Origin: Proteocatella sp041738345
Lineage (GTDB): Bacteria; Bacillota; Clostridia; Peptostreptococcales; Filifactoraceae
Assembly: GCA_041738345.1 (NCBI GenBank)
Contig: JBGSPX010000059.1
Span: forward strand, 186,001 to 250,000
Direction of reading: 5' to 3'
DNA: 64,000 bases
The notes under the pieces are model-generated. The model saw nothing but the letters and a program-made list of their open reading frames with translations, had not been told where the DNA came from and ran no database searches. The translations under genes were made by a program, and so were the position numbers. Shown piece after piece: positions 1 through 9,426 of this stretch. The stretch's first letter is position 1; every line of letters starts with the position of its first letter.

Positions 1-1280
1 TGAGATAGTGGCAAAATAAAATTTTCGTTAAATATATAGGTCATAGAAAATGTTAATTGATGATGTATATCTTTTCTATATATGGGATCATGCTTCATAT
101 AATCCAAGGTATCATTCATCCAGCCCATATTCCACTTAAAATTAAATCCTAATCCACCTACTTTAGGTGGTTTTGTGACCATTGGCCATGCAGTGGATTC
201 CTCTGCAATCATAAGCACTCCATGATATGTTGATAATACCGATTTGTTTAGTTTTTTAAAAAAAGCTACCGCCTCTAGATTTTCTCTACCTCCGTGAATA
301 TTTCGTCTCCACTGTCCATTTTCTTTTCCATAATCAAGATATAGCATAGAGGCTACTGCATCTACTCGCAGTCCATCTATATGGTATTTGTCAAACCAGT
401 ACATCGCATTCGAGATAAGGAAACTCTGTACCTCAGTTCTTCCCCAGTCAAATACCATAGTTCCCCACTGAAGCTGCTCATCTTTTAGGGGATCGCTGTA
501 CTCATAGCACGCTTCTCCATCAAATTTTCTAAGCGCAAAAGCATCTTTTGGAAAATGGCCTGGTACCCAATCGAGAATTATACCGATACCTTGCTGATGA
601 CATAAATCTACAAATTTCATAAGGTCTTTAGGTGTTCCATATCTTGAAGTTGGTGCATAATAACCTGTAACTTGATAGCCCCATGAACCATCAAACGGAT
701 ATTCTGAAAGTGGCATCAATTCTATATGAGTGTATCCCATACTTTTTACATATGGTATTAGTTCTTCTGCTAATTTTATATAATCAAAAGGATGTCCATC
801 CAAATATCTCCGCCATGAACCTGCATGGACCTCATAAACATTCATCGGAGTATTATATGGATTTATATTCGCTCTATATTTTATCCAATTTTCATCATCC
901 CACTCATATCCATTTAAATCATAGGTTTTTGAAGCAGTTGCCGGTGGAGTTTCTGCATGATATGCATAGGGATCACTTTTTTGATGAAACTTTCCTTTTT
1001 TATCTTCTATTATGTATCTGTACATACACAGTTCTTCTACTTCAGGCACAAAGATTTCCCAAAGTCCCTGTGTAGTGATTTTCTTCATCGGATATTTATC
1101 CTTTACCCAATCACAAAATTCTCCAGTTAAAAAAACCTGTTTAGCGTGAGGAGCCCAAACTCTAAACACATAACCTTGTTCTTCTTTAGTTTTGTATGGA
1201 TGTGATCCCATAAGTTCATAGGCTCTTTCGGCAGTGCCTTGATGAAATAAATATACTGGAAGTTCTGTCTGTAATTTCAT
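1..1280 (-). CDS. glgB: 1,4-alpha-glucan branching enzyme GlgB (partial, 3' end off window)
   Basis: Transfers alpha-1,4-glucan segments to form alpha-1,6 branches during glycogen synthesis in the cytoplasm. The N-terminal part (about residues 35-120) looks like the CBM48 domain (VWAPHA, TGEFCDW). The GH13 barrel follows with NVYEVHAGSW (~147-156), DWVPGHFPKD (~237-246), GLRVDAVAS with nucleophile Asp307, and MIAEES with acid/base Glu360. Start ATG at 1278-1280. The frame stays open to base 1, so about 426 codons are present of the roughly 630-residue family length. It diverges from the pyridoxal-kinase-like gene and lies outside the maltodextrin operon, although glycogen phosphorylase is encoded about 2 kb away. 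Confidence 0.95.
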   Translation of the reverse strand, partial: MKLQTELPVYLFHQGTAERAYELMGSHPYKTKEEQGYVFRVWAPHAKQVFLTGEFCDWVKDKYPMKKITTQGLWEIFVPEVEELCMYRYIIEDKKGKFHQKSDPYAYHAETPPATASKTYDLNGYEWDDENWIKYRANINPYNTPMNVYEVHAGSWRRYLDGHPFDYIKLAEELIPYVKSMGYTHIELMPLSEYPFDGSWGYQVTGYYAPTSRYGTPKDLMKFVDLCHQQGIGIILDWVPGHFPKDAFALRKFDGEACYEYSDPLKDEQLQWGTMVFDWGRTEVQSFLISNAMYWFDKYHIDGLRVDAVASMLYLDYGKENGQWRRNIHGGRENLEAVAFFKKLNKSVLSTYHGVLMIAEESTAWPMVTKPPKVGGLGFNFKWNMGWMNDTLDYMKHDPIYRKDIHHQLTFSMTYIFNENFILPLS

Positions 1281-1331
1281 TTATTGCTCCTATCTGTAAG
1301 CTTTATTCTTGCAAAACTGCCACTTTTCAGG

Positions 1332-1349
1332 ATAACAGATTACTGTTAT
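1332..1349. promoter_or_regulatory. 18-bp perfect inverted repeat in the glgB/pdxK divergent promoter region
   Basis: ATAACAG-ATTA-CTGTTAT has 7-bp perfect arms around a 4-bp spacer. It overlaps a candidate promoter for the plus-strand kinase gene (TTTTCA at 1324-1329, 17-bp spacer, TATACT at 1347-1352). The geometry suits a dimeric repressor covering the spacer and -10. The cognate regulator is unknown. Only the symmetry and position are seen; the function is inferred. Confidence 0.45.
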
Positions 1350-1377
1350 ACTTTAATTGAAAGGATTGGAGGTTTTT

Positions 1378-2229
1378 ATGGCAAGACAAAAAAGAATTGC
1401 GGCAGTACACGATATATCTTGCATTGGAAGATGCTCTCTTACGGTAGCGCTTCCAATTTTGTCAGCAGCAGGTTTTGATACAGGTGTACTTCCTACTGCG
1501 GTATTATCCACACATACGGGTGGCTTTGATGATTTTACCTATAGAGATTTGACCTCAGATATAGACCCTATATCTGCACACTGGAAATCTCTTGGTCTAA
1601 AATTTGATGCTCTATACAGCGGATTTTTAGGTTCATATGAACAAATAGCGCTCGTAGAAAATTTATTTGATTCCTTCAAAGGCGATTCTACTCTTATTTT
1701 AGTAGACCCTGTAATGGCTGACCATGGAGAATTGTATCCTGTATATTCTCAAGATATGGCGATTGGAATGGCTAGACTCTGTAAAAAAGCGGATATAATT
1801 GTCCCAAATCTTACTGAAGCAGCATTTCTTCTTGGCGAAAAATATATAGGAAATAATTATAATAAAGATTATATAGAAACCATGCTCTTTAGATTAGCTG
1901 AGCTTGGGCCTGAAAAAGTAGTCCTAACAGGAGTGTCTTATGATGATGAAAATCTTGGTGCTGCATCTTATGACCGCTCAACAGGAAAAATAGAATATGC
2001 GTTTAACAAAAAAAATCCTTCTATATTCCACGGCACTGGTGATGTGTTTGCTAGTACACTACTTGCAGGGATTATGCATAATCTAAGTTTAAATGAAGCG
2101 GTTAAGCTTTCTGTAGATTACACTTATGAGTGTATAAAGCTGACTGAAAGCATGAATCAAGAGCGAAGATATGGGGTTTGCTTTGAAATGGCAATTCCGT
2201 ATCTACTTAAAAGACTTAATTTATACTAG
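1378..2229 (+). CDS. Pyridoxal/pyridoxamine kinase family protein (PdxY-like)
   Basis: Ribokinase-fold kinase of 283 residues, expected to phosphorylate pyridoxal, pyridoxine or pyridoxamine for PLP salvage. The N-terminus (AVHDISCIGRCSLTVALPIL) is typical of clostridial PdxY/PdxK-like proteins. VDPVMADHGELY is the conserved central motif, and HGTGDVFASTLLAG near the C-terminus carries the anion hole and catalytic Asp. The start is set at ATG 1378 because a GGAGG lies at 1368-1372, five bases upstream; a TTG in frame at 1357 has no site. It is a single gene ending at a bidirectional hairpin. Substrate choice within the family (B6 vitamer or hydroxymethylpyrimidine) cannot be settled from sequence. 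Confidence 0.85.
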   Translation: MARQKRIAAVHDISCIGRCSLTVALPILSAAGFDTGVLPTAVLSTHTGGFDDFTYRDLTSDIDPISAHWKSLGLKFDALYSGFLGSYEQIALVENLFDSFKGDSTLILVDPVMADHGELYPVYSQDMAIGMARLCKKADIIVPNLTEAAFLLGEKYIGNNYNKDYIETMLFRLAELGPEKVVLTGVSYDDENLGAASYDRSTGKIEYAFNKKNPSIFHGTGDVFASTLLAGIMHNLSLNEAVKLSVDYTYECIKLTESMNQERRYGVCFEMAIPYLLKRLNLY

Positions 2230-2230
2230 A

Positions 2231-2270
2231 AATAAGCTACATTTAGAACTATCTAATGTAGCTTATTTTT
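2231..2270. terminator. Bidirectional terminator between pdxK-like gene and HD-GYP gene
   Basis: Stem AATAAGCTACAT (2231-2242) pairs with ATGTAGCTTATT (2256-2267), followed on the plus strand by a T run and preceded by A residues, so it can act in both directions. It contains the stop codon of the minus-strand gene (2263-2265). Confidence 0.7.
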
Positions 2271-3257
2271 CTAAGCTGTATCTTTCACTTATCTCTTTGA
2301 ATCTATTTTCAATTTCCATAAAAGCAAATACTACATCTGGGTCAAAATGGGTGCCCGACTCACTGACTATAATAGTACACGCTACCTTATGTGGCATAGC
2401 TTCTTTGTATGAACGCTGACTTCTAAGTGCATCATATACGTCTGCTAAAGCTACTATTCTTGCGCAAAGCGGTATCTCAAGCCCCTTAAGCCCTAATGGA
2501 TATCCCTTTCCATTCCATTTTTCATGATGAGAACCTGCAATTTCTATCGCCATTTTTAAGAAGCCCCTATTTGCGTTTTTTGCCACTTCTTCAAGCGTAG
2601 TTTTTCCTAAAATCGTATGCGTTTTCATTATGTCAAACTCTTCTTCTGTAAGCTTCCCTTTTTTGAGCAAAATATAATCTGGAATTCCTACTTTTCCTAT
2701 ATCGTGAAGTGGACTTGTATCGTATATATTTTTTATAAAATTAGGATTTATAGTGTTTTTATATTTTGAGTTTTGTGAAAGTTTTTCTGATAGCACTTTG
2801 GAATACTGTCTTATTCTTTCAAGATGGTCACCCGTTTCTTTATCTCTAATCTCCGCTAGTCTTGCAAGTGCAAAAACAATTAAATCTTTACTTTGAAGAT
2901 TTAATAATCTTTCACCCGCTTTTATTCTAAGTAACAGTTCTCTAAAATTTACAGGTTTTGTAAGGTAATCATCTACGCCTGCTTCAAAAGCTTGTGATAT
3001 GCAGTTTTCGTCATCTCTTGCGGTTATCAGTATTATATAAGTATAATACTGTTGAGTTGATGAACGTCTTATGTGCTTTACGAGCTCTAGTCCTGATTTT
3101 ACTGGCATATTCCAGTCAGTTACTACAAACTCTGGGTTCTCACTCTCCCACAGCTTTATGCCTTCATCACCATTCTTGGCCTCAAGTACTGCATAGCCCA
3201 TTTTTTCGAAGTTCTCAGATAATAATCTTAAACTTACTCTACTACTAATACCTTCAT
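2263..3257 (-). pseudogene. HD-GYP domain response regulator (cyclic-di-GMP phosphodiesterase) with disrupted 5' end
   Basis: The intact part (2263-3201, 312 residues from MGYAV) holds most of a receiver domain, with phospho-acceptor Asp in VVTDWNMP and Lys in YLTKPVNF, then an HD-GYP domain (HDIGKVGIPD, GSHHEKWNGKGYPLGLKG) that would hydrolyse cyclic di-GMP. The best start lies upstream at 3257, where a GGGGGC site is spaced 7 bases from ATG. That frame reads MKVLVVE and then a stop (TAA). After a frame change, translation resumes as SLRLLSENFEKMGYAV, the normal continuation of a receiver. A short deletion, perhaps 10 bp, has removed the acidic pair after VVE. The gene may be dead, expressed from a weak internal ATG, or carry a sequencing error. 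Confidence 0.75.
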
Positions 3258-3306
3258 AATAATCGCCCCCTTAGATTATTATTCCCAATTTTTTAATTTT
3301 ATAACT

Positions 3307-3353
3307 AAAAAAGCCGCAAATGAACAAATTTTTTTCAAAATGCAGCTTTTTTT
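3307..3353 (-). terminator. Terminator after glgP
   Basis: AAAAAAGC-c-GCA pairs with TGC-a-GCTTTTTT around an AT-rich loop. The arms end in A and T runs, so it can act in either direction. It sits just downstream of the glgP stop, at the end of the maltodextrin operon. Confidence 0.55.
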
Positions 3354-3387
3354 AGTCTAGATTAAGTTAGTTTCAAAAGTCAATTCT

Positions 3388-5754
3388 CTAAATATGCCAA
3401 ATATTTTGTGCGTAATCCATTATCGTTCTGTCTGAGCTAAATTTTCCTGCATTACACATATTTATATAGCATTTTCTTCTGAATTCGGATTCGTTTTGAT
3501 AATCTTTGTTGACTTTAATTTTAGCTTCTACATTTGCCATAAAATCATAAAGTAGATAGTAGTGGTCTGCACTGTGCCATGATGCGCCTTTTAAAATTGC
3601 ATCGTGAAGTTCTCTAAAGCCCTTTGTTTTGCCATCGTCTAGACTGCCATCTATTAACATATCTAATACGGCTCTTATCTTTTTATTTTCTTTGTATATT
3701 TTTTTAGGGTCATAGGTTTTGGCAATCTTTTTTATTTCTTCTACGGTAGCTCCAAATATATAATTATTTTCAAGCCCTGCTTCTTCTACAATTTCTACAT
3801 TTGCGCCATCTAGTGTTCCTAGCGTTACAGCTCCGTTTAGCATAAATTTCATATTTCCCGTACCACTTGCCTCTGTGCCTGCCGTAGAAATCTGCTCAGA
3901 TACATCTGCAGCGGCTACTAGTTTTTCTGCATAGGATACATTGTAATTTGAAACAAATACTACTTTTAGCTTCTTACTTACTTCTTTATCATTTTCTATA
4001 AGTTTTGCGACTTCATTTATAAGCTTTATTATGCTCTTTGCCCTTTTATATCCTGGTGCTGCTTTTGCTCCAAATATAAAAGTCGTCTTTTTAAAATCCT
4101 TAAGATTTCCTGCTTTTATCTCATTGTAAAGATAAAGTATGCACAGTATGTTTAGGAATTGACGCTTGTATTCGTGAAGGCGTTTTATCTGAATATCAAA
4201 TATGCTATCTGGGTCGATTTCTATATTTTCCATCTTCTTTATATACTCTGCTAATTGCTGTTTTTTAAGCTGTTTTATAGCAGTAAATTCTGTTATTACG
4301 TCTTTATTGTCCGCTAAAATTTCAAGACTTTTTAGTCTATCCAGTTTAGTCTTCCAGCTGTCGTCTCCGAGTTTTTGAGTTATAAAGCTTGAAAGTTCTT
4401 GGTTACAAAGCGCAAGCCATCTTCTTTGGGTTATGCCGTTTGTCTTGTTTTGGAACTTTTCTGGATACAAGACGTACCAGTCTTTTAGTACATCATGCTT
4501 TATTATCTCAGTGTGAATCTGCGCGACTCCATTTACATAGCTTCCTCCGTAAATGGCAAGATGCGCCATATGAAGTGTGCTTCCTTTTATTATCTTGGTT
4601 CTATCAGAAAGGGACTTTGTGATTTTGCCCTCTGCTATAAGCTGAAGCTTTTCTTTTTCAAAGGCTTCGTGAATAAGCTGTGTGATTTCATATACTCTTG
4701 GCACTACTGCTTTTACAAGTTTTACGTCCCATTTTTCAAGGGCTTCTTGCATTATCGTATGGTTTGTATATGAAAAAGTAGTTTTTGCTATTTTGAGCGC
4801 TTCTTCAAAGCTGATTTGTGCTTCATCTACAAGCAGTCTTATAAGCTCTGGGATTGCAATTGTAGGGTGGGTATCATTAAGCTGCACTGCATTATATTTT
4901 GCAAAATTCGTAAGGTCGTTTCCATGATTTAGCTTATAGTTTCTAATCATGTCTTTTAGAGAGGCACTGCTGAAAAAATACTGCTGTTTTAATCTCAGTT
5001 TTTTGCCTTCTATAGTATCATCATTCGGATAGAGCACGCGTGATATATCCTCTGCGCGATTTTTTTCTACCACAGCAAGGTCATAGTTTTGCTCATTAAA
5101 GGTTTTGAAATCAAATTCATTTATTGGTTCTGCCTGCCAAAGTCTAAGCGTGGAAATACTGCTTCCACCATACCCTATAATCGGTACATCATAGGGCACT
5201 GCATTTATGCTCTGGTCTTTAAAGTCTATAACTACTATGTCTTCATCTTTTCTAAGCGACCATGGATCGCCGTATTTTGACCAGTTATCCGCTTCTTCTA
5301 TTTGGAACCCATTTTCAAAACGCTGTTTGAATAATCCATATTTGTATCTTATCCCATAGCCGTCTAGCGGTAGGTTCATAGTAGCGCCACTTTCCATAAA
5401 GCAGGCTGCAAGTCTTCCTAGTCCTCCATTTCCAAGTGCCGCGTCTTCAATTTCTTCAAGGCATTTAAAATCTGCACCTAGTTTTTCAAGCTCTACTTCT
5501 ATATCATTTAGGATTCCAAGGTTTAGAAGATTGTTTTGAATCGCTCTTCCTAGCAAAAATTCTGCTGAAAAATAGTAGGCTTTTCTCCCCTTATTTTTTT
5601 CAGTCTGCATTTTAAGCCAAGTTGGGCCAACTTCTTCTCTTACGGCTTCGGATAGGGTATTGTGTAGTTGCCACGGAAGGGCATTTTTTACTTCTTTTCC
5701 ATATTCTATTTCGGTTTTTTCTTGTACGGATTTTATTATTTTTTCTATATTCAT
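3388..5754 (-). CDS. glgP: Glycogen/maltodextrin phosphorylase
   Basis: PLP-dependent phosphorylase of 788 residues (GT35 family) that releases glucose-1-phosphate from alpha-1,4-glucans in the cytoplasm. The PLP lysine lies in GTEASGTGNMKFMLNGA, followed by TLDGANVEI. The N-terminal AYYFSAEFLLGRAIQNNL and EDAALGNGGLGRLAACFMES motifs are intact, and the length matches bacterial MalP/GlgP. The start ATG is 2 bases after the stop of the upstream ATPase gene, whose last codons supply the ribosome binding site (GTGAGG), so translation is probably coupled. It is the last gene of the operon. Context with MalQ and a sugar importer argues for a maltodextrin-degrading role; the sequence alone does not separate this from glycogen phosphorylase. 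Confidence 0.93.
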   Translation of the reverse strand: MNIEKIIKSVQEKTEIEYGKEVKNALPWQLHNTLSEAVREEVGPTWLKMQTEKNKGRKAYYFSAEFLLGRAIQNNLLNLGILNDIEVELEKLGADFKCLEEIEDAALGNGGLGRLAACFMESGATMNLPLDGYGIRYKYGLFKQRFENGFQIEEADNWSKYGDPWSLRKDEDIVVIDFKDQSINAVPYDVPIIGYGGSSISTLRLWQAEPINEFDFKTFNEQNYDLAVVEKNRAEDISRVLYPNDDTIEGKKLRLKQQYFFSSASLKDMIRNYKLNHGNDLTNFAKYNAVQLNDTHPTIAIPELIRLLVDEAQISFEEALKIAKTTFSYTNHTIMQEALEKWDVKLVKAVVPRVYEITQLIHEAFEKEKLQLIAEGKITKSLSDRTKIIKGSTLHMAHLAIYGGSYVNGVAQIHTEIIKHDVLKDWYVLYPEKFQNKTNGITQRRWLALCNQELSSFITQKLGDDSWKTKLDRLKSLEILADNKDVITEFTAIKQLKKQQLAEYIKKMENIEIDPDSIFDIQIKRLHEYKRQFLNILCILYLYNEIKAGNLKDFKKTTFIFGAKAAPGYKRAKSIIKLINEVAKLIENDKEVSKKLKVVFVSNYNVSYAEKLVAAADVSEQISTAGTEASGTGNMKFMLNGAVTLGTLDGANVEIVEEAGLENNYIFGATVEEIKKIAKTYDPKKIYKENKKIRAVLDMLIDGSLDDGKTKGFRELHDAILKGASWHSADHYYLLYDFMANVEAKIKVNKDYQNESEFRRKCYINMCNAGKFSSDRTIMDYAQNIWHI

Positions 5755-5756
5755 AA

Positions 5757-6872
5757 TTACCTCACTGCAATCGCATTTTCAGTTTCCATATCAAAAAGGT
5801 GAATCTGATTTGTATTTATTCCAAGGCTTATAGTATCTCCTATTTTTGCATTACTTCTAGGTGGAATTTTAGCTATGGCTTTTTCGTCATTTATATTCAG
5901 ATATAAATAAATTTCTGACCCCATTGGTTCGCAAAGTTCAACCTTTGCATTTACATAGCTTAGGGTGTCTTTGGGCTGTGTGCTCTGCTCATCGTGAAGT
6001 TCTTCTGGTCTTATACCGATAAGCACTTCTTTACCCTCATATTTTGAAAGATTTTGGGCTTTTCTTTCGTCCCAATTTATATCTATTTCATAAGATCCAA
6101 ATTTTGCAATATATTTTGAACCTCTTTTAGCAATTACTGCTTTGAACATATTCATCTGCGGCGACCCGATAAAGCTAGCTACAAATAGGTTTCTTGGATG
6201 GTCATACAGATTTTGTGGGGTATCCACCTGCTGCACTAGACCGTCTTTCATAACTACGATCCTATCTCCCATAGTCATTGCTTCTGTTTGATCATGCGTT
6301 ACATAGACAAATGTTGTCCCTAATTTTTTGTGAAGTTTGCTTATTTCACTTCTCATAGCTGTACGAAGCTTGGCATCTAGGTTTGAAAGGGGTTCATCTA
6401 GTAAAAATACTTTAGGATTTCTAACCATCGCTCTTCCAAGGGCTACCCTCTGTCTTTGACCGCCTGAAAGCGCTTTAGGTTTTCTCTCTAAAAGATGCTC
6501 TATATCTAATATTTTCGCAGCTTCTTTGACTCTTTTATCTATCTCATTTTTGTCTATTTTTTGCAGATTGAGTGAGAATGCCATATTTTTATACACGCTC
6601 ATATGTGGGTATAGCGCATAGCTTTGGAAAACCATCGCTATATCTCTATCTTTAGGAGGCACATCATTTACCACTCTATCGCCTATGCGAAGTTCGCCTT
6701 TTGATATGGTCTCAAGTCCTGCTATCATCCTAAGTGTAGTTGATTTTCCGCAACCTGAGGGGCCTACTAGGATTATAAACTCCTTATCATCGATTTCTAG
6801 ATTAAAGTCATTTACCGCAGTGACATCTCCCGGATATATTTTAAATATATTTTTTAAACTTATTTTGGCCAT
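5757..6872 (-). CDS. ugpC: Sugar ABC transporter ATPase (MsmK/UgpC/MalK family)
   Basis: ATPase subunit of 371 residues that energises carbohydrate import. It carries Walker A GPSGCGKST, Q-loop AMVFQSYALYPHMSV, signature LSGGQRQRVALGRAM and Walker B VFLLDEPLSNLD. A C-terminal TOBE region (about 245-370) is typical of the MalK/UgpC branch. It lies between malQ (10-bp gap) and glgP (2-bp gap), in the same transcript as the MalFG-like permeases, so it most likely powers that importer. In Gram-positives one such ATPase often serves several sugar importers, which remains possible here. Confidence 0.93.
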   Translation of the reverse strand: MAKISLKNIFKIYPGDVTAVNDFNLEIDDKEFIILVGPSGCGKSTTLRMIAGLETISKGELRIGDRVVNDVPPKDRDIAMVFQSYALYPHMSVYKNMAFSLNLQKIDKNEIDKRVKEAAKILDIEHLLERKPKALSGGQRQRVALGRAMVRNPKVFLLDEPLSNLDAKLRTAMRSEISKLHKKLGTTFVYVTHDQTEAMTMGDRIVVMKDGLVQQVDTPQNLYDHPRNLFVASFIGSPQMNMFKAVIAKRGSKYIAKFGSYEIDINWDERKAQNLSKYEGKEVLIGIRPEELHDEQSTQPKDTLSYVNAKVELCEPMGSEIYLYLNINDEKAIAKIPPRSNAKIGDTISLGINTNQIHLFDMETENAIAVR

Positions 6873-6882
6873 AATCTTGCTC

Positions 6883-8382
6883 CTATCTATTTGTAAGTTC
6901 TGCTAGCTGTTTAATCTTTTGTGCTAGGACACTATCAAGCTGCCCCGGCAATAATCTCCATATCCAGTTTCCACCAATTGTCGATGGAATGTTCATTCTT
7001 CCGCTATTATCAAGCTCCATATAGTCTTGTATCTGAAAGATTACGGTATTGGCTCTAGATTTATAACCTTCTTCTATAATTCTCCATACCAAGGCTTTAT
7101 TATGTTTTAGTCTTAGATTTTTTCTTGCAACGGCTCTTGTTTTTGCATCTACATTTTGAAAATAGCCTCTTAGTGTTTCATTGTCATGTGTTCCCCCGTA
7201 TACCACAGAGTTTTCTGGGCATTGTTTTGGAAGGTTTGGGTTTCTGGCACTGCCATCAAATCCAAATTGCAGCAGTCTCATTCCTGGATATCCTGAAGCT
7301 TTTAAAACTTCCTTTACCTTATCTGTAACTACGCCTAAATCCTCTGCGATTATCTTGGAAGAGCCAACTTCTTCATTTATTGCATTCAATAAATCATATG
7401 CTGGACCTTGTTTCCAAATACCTTTTAGGGCTGTAGTTTCTCCATATTTTATAGTATAGTATCTCACTATCCCAATAAAATGGTCTATTCTTATCATATC
7501 GTAAAGCTTTGCAGAGTATTTCATCCGTTTTCTCCACCAGCTATAATTATCTTTTTTCATATAATCCCAATCGTAGAGCGGATTGCCCCAAAGCTGTCCT
7601 GTTTTTGAAAACATATCTGGAGGTACACCTGCTACTAAGGTCGGTCTTTTATCTTCATCCATTTGAAATTCATAGGTATGTGCCCAAACGTCTGCACTAT
7701 CTAGGGCTACATATATTGGAATGTCCCCTATTATAGTTATGTTTTTGCTATGAGCATAGGACTTAAGCTTGAATAATTGCTGGGTGAATTTGTATTGGGT
7801 GAATTTCCAAAATTCAATTTCTGACTTTAGTTTTTTGCGATATTTGGAAAGAGCACTTTCTTCTCTAAGTCTTATATCCTCTGGCCATTTTAGCCACTCT
7901 ATGCCTTCAAAGGAATCCTTTATTGCCATATATTCGCTATAATCGTCCAGCCAATATGCATTTTCTTCACAAAAAGCTTTATATTCTAAGTCTTTTTCTA
8001 TATCACTATTTTTAAATGCAGTTTTTAGAATTTTAAAACGGCTCAAATATATTTTTTCATAGTCTACTTCGCTATCATCACTTCCCCAGTCCAAGCTTTC
8101 TACAGCTTCTTTGGAAAGCAGTTTTTCTTCTATAAGTATGTCCAGATCTATAAAGTATGGATTGCCTGCAAAGGCTGAAAAACTTTGATATGGGCTATCT
8201 CCATAGCCTGTAGGGCCTATTGGAAGTACCTGCCAATATTTTTGACCTGAGGTTTCTAAAAAATCTATAAATTCATATGCAGCTTTTCCAAAACTGCCTA
8301 TTCCATAGTTTGAATGAAGGCTTGCCACTGGTAATAGTGTGCCTGCGCCGCGTGTAAAGGGCTCTTGTTTTTTATCTATCAT
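6883..8382 (-). CDS. malQ: 4-alpha-glucanotransferase (amylomaltase)
   Basis: GH77 disproportionating enzyme of 499 residues that transfers maltosyl and longer glucan units, turning short maltodextrins into chains usable by phosphorylase. Visible family motifs include GTLLPVASLHSNYGIGSFG at the N-terminus, WQVLPIGPTGYGDSPYQS, IIGDIPIYVALDSADVW, MIRIDHFIGIVRYY (nucleophile Asp in RIDH), IIAEDLGVV (acid/base Glu) and YGGTHDNETLRGYF. The length is normal for bacterial MalQ. It sits between the LacI-type regulator and the ATPase in the maltodextrin operon; together with glgP it completes the intracellular breakdown pathway. Confidence 0.95.
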   Translation of the reverse strand: MIDKKQEPFTRGAGTLLPVASLHSNYGIGSFGKAAYEFIDFLETSGQKYWQVLPIGPTGYGDSPYQSFSAFAGNPYFIDLDILIEEKLLSKEAVESLDWGSDDSEVDYEKIYLSRFKILKTAFKNSDIEKDLEYKAFCEENAYWLDDYSEYMAIKDSFEGIEWLKWPEDIRLREESALSKYRKKLKSEIEFWKFTQYKFTQQLFKLKSYAHSKNITIIGDIPIYVALDSADVWAHTYEFQMDEDKRPTLVAGVPPDMFSKTGQLWGNPLYDWDYMKKDNYSWWRKRMKYSAKLYDMIRIDHFIGIVRYYTIKYGETTALKGIWKQGPAYDLLNAINEEVGSSKIIAEDLGVVTDKVKEVLKASGYPGMRLLQFGFDGSARNPNLPKQCPENSVVYGGTHDNETLRGYFQNVDAKTRAVARKNLRLKHNKALVWRIIEEGYKSRANTVIFQIQDYMELDNSGRMNIPSTIGGNWIWRLLPGQLDSVLAQKIKQLAELTNR

Positions 8383-8401
8383 ATTTTCACCTGTTTCTCA
8401 A

Positions 8402-9409
8402 TTAGATTTCACTTACACTTTCACCTTCTAAAAGTTCATATGACAGCACTTTATGTATGGGTGCTGCATTTTTTTCAATTTGATTGGTAAGTATCTGTAC
8501 ACTACTTTGGGCGATTTCATCCTGTAGCTGTTTTATAGTCGTAAGCTTTGGATTATAATAATTTACAAGGTCTATGCCGTCATAACCTATTATCGATATA
8601 TCTTTTGGTATTGAAATATTGCTATCTATCATCGCTCTCATCGCTCCAATTGCCATAACGTCACTCATCGCAAATACTGCGGTTATTCCTAAATTCTTGT
8701 TTATGAGTCTTTTCATTGCGTCATAGGCACTTTCAAAGGAATATCTTGCCGATTCAAAATTAGTTTCTGAATTAAATTCTATATTATATTTGTTAAGGGT
8801 ATTTAATACCCCTCTCATTCTGGTCTGACTTATATTTGAGTTTTCGCAATTTCCACCTATTATCCCTATCTTTTTATGACCTTTCTTGACAAGATATTCA
8901 ACTGCATATTCTACAGCTTTTTCGTCATCGGTCGCTACGCTTGAAAGGTTTGGAAAATTTAGAGTTCTTGCTGAGTTTGTAACCAGTATAGAAGGTATGT
9001 CTATCTTTGAAAAATGGTCTTCAAAATATTTGAGATTTCCTCCTAAAAACATTATTCCAAGCGGTTTTTTCTCGTTACAAAAGATTCTTGCCTGCTGAAC
9101 TTCATTCGCATCTTCATCCAAATAATTTACAATCGCGTCATAGCCTTCCGCTTCGATTTGATGTTGTATTTTTTCAAGAATTGAATAGAACAAAAAGTTA
9201 AATGTTCCTTTTACAAATACTCCTATTAGGTTGGTATTCTGCTGTTTTAGATGCTTGGCATTGCTGTTGGGTACGAATTTACGGCTTTCTACTACTGCCT
9301 GAACTTTCTTTTTAGTCGCCTCGCTGACATCTGGATGATTGTTAAGTACCCTAGATACGGTGCTTACCGCTACTCCTGCTTCTTTTGCTATATCTTTTAT
9401 AGTTACCAT
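8402..9409 (-). CDS. LacI-family transcriptional regulator of the maltodextrin operon
   Basis: Repressor of 335 residues with an N-terminal LacI helix-turn-helix and hinge (VTIKDIAKEAGVAVSTVSRVLNNHPDVSEAT) and a periplasmic-binding-protein-like sensor domain (about 60-330). It sits inside the operon between malG and malQ, so it probably controls its own operon, responding to maltose, maltodextrin or a phosphosugar. Two tandem 12-mers of LacI type lie just downstream of the operon promoter (12609-12632) and are the obvious targets. It resembles MalR of streptococci in context. A CcpA role is unlikely because it is embedded in a sugar operon. Confidence 0.88.
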   Translation of the reverse strand: MVTIKDIAKEAGVAVSTVSRVLNNHPDVSEATKKKVQAVVESRKFVPNSNAKHLKQQNTNLIGVFVKGTFNFLFYSILEKIQHQIEAEGYDAIVNYLDEDANEVQQARIFCNEKKPLGIMFLGGNLKYFEDHFSKIDIPSILVTNSARTLNFPNLSSVATDDEKAVEYAVEYLVKKGHKKIGIIGGNCENSNISQTRMRGVLNTLNKYNIEFNSETNFESARYSFESAYDAMKRLINKNLGITAVFAMSDVMAIGAMRAMIDSNISIPKDISIIGYDGIDLVNYYNPKLTTIKQLQDEIAQSSVQILTNQIEKNAAPIHKVLSYELLEGESVSEI

Positions 9410-9426
9410 ATATTCTCCTAGTCCTG

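Noticed and set aside
683..1075. 130-codon plus-strand reading frame
   Set aside because: Antisense to the recognisable GlgB barrel; no ribosome site and no protein-like character.
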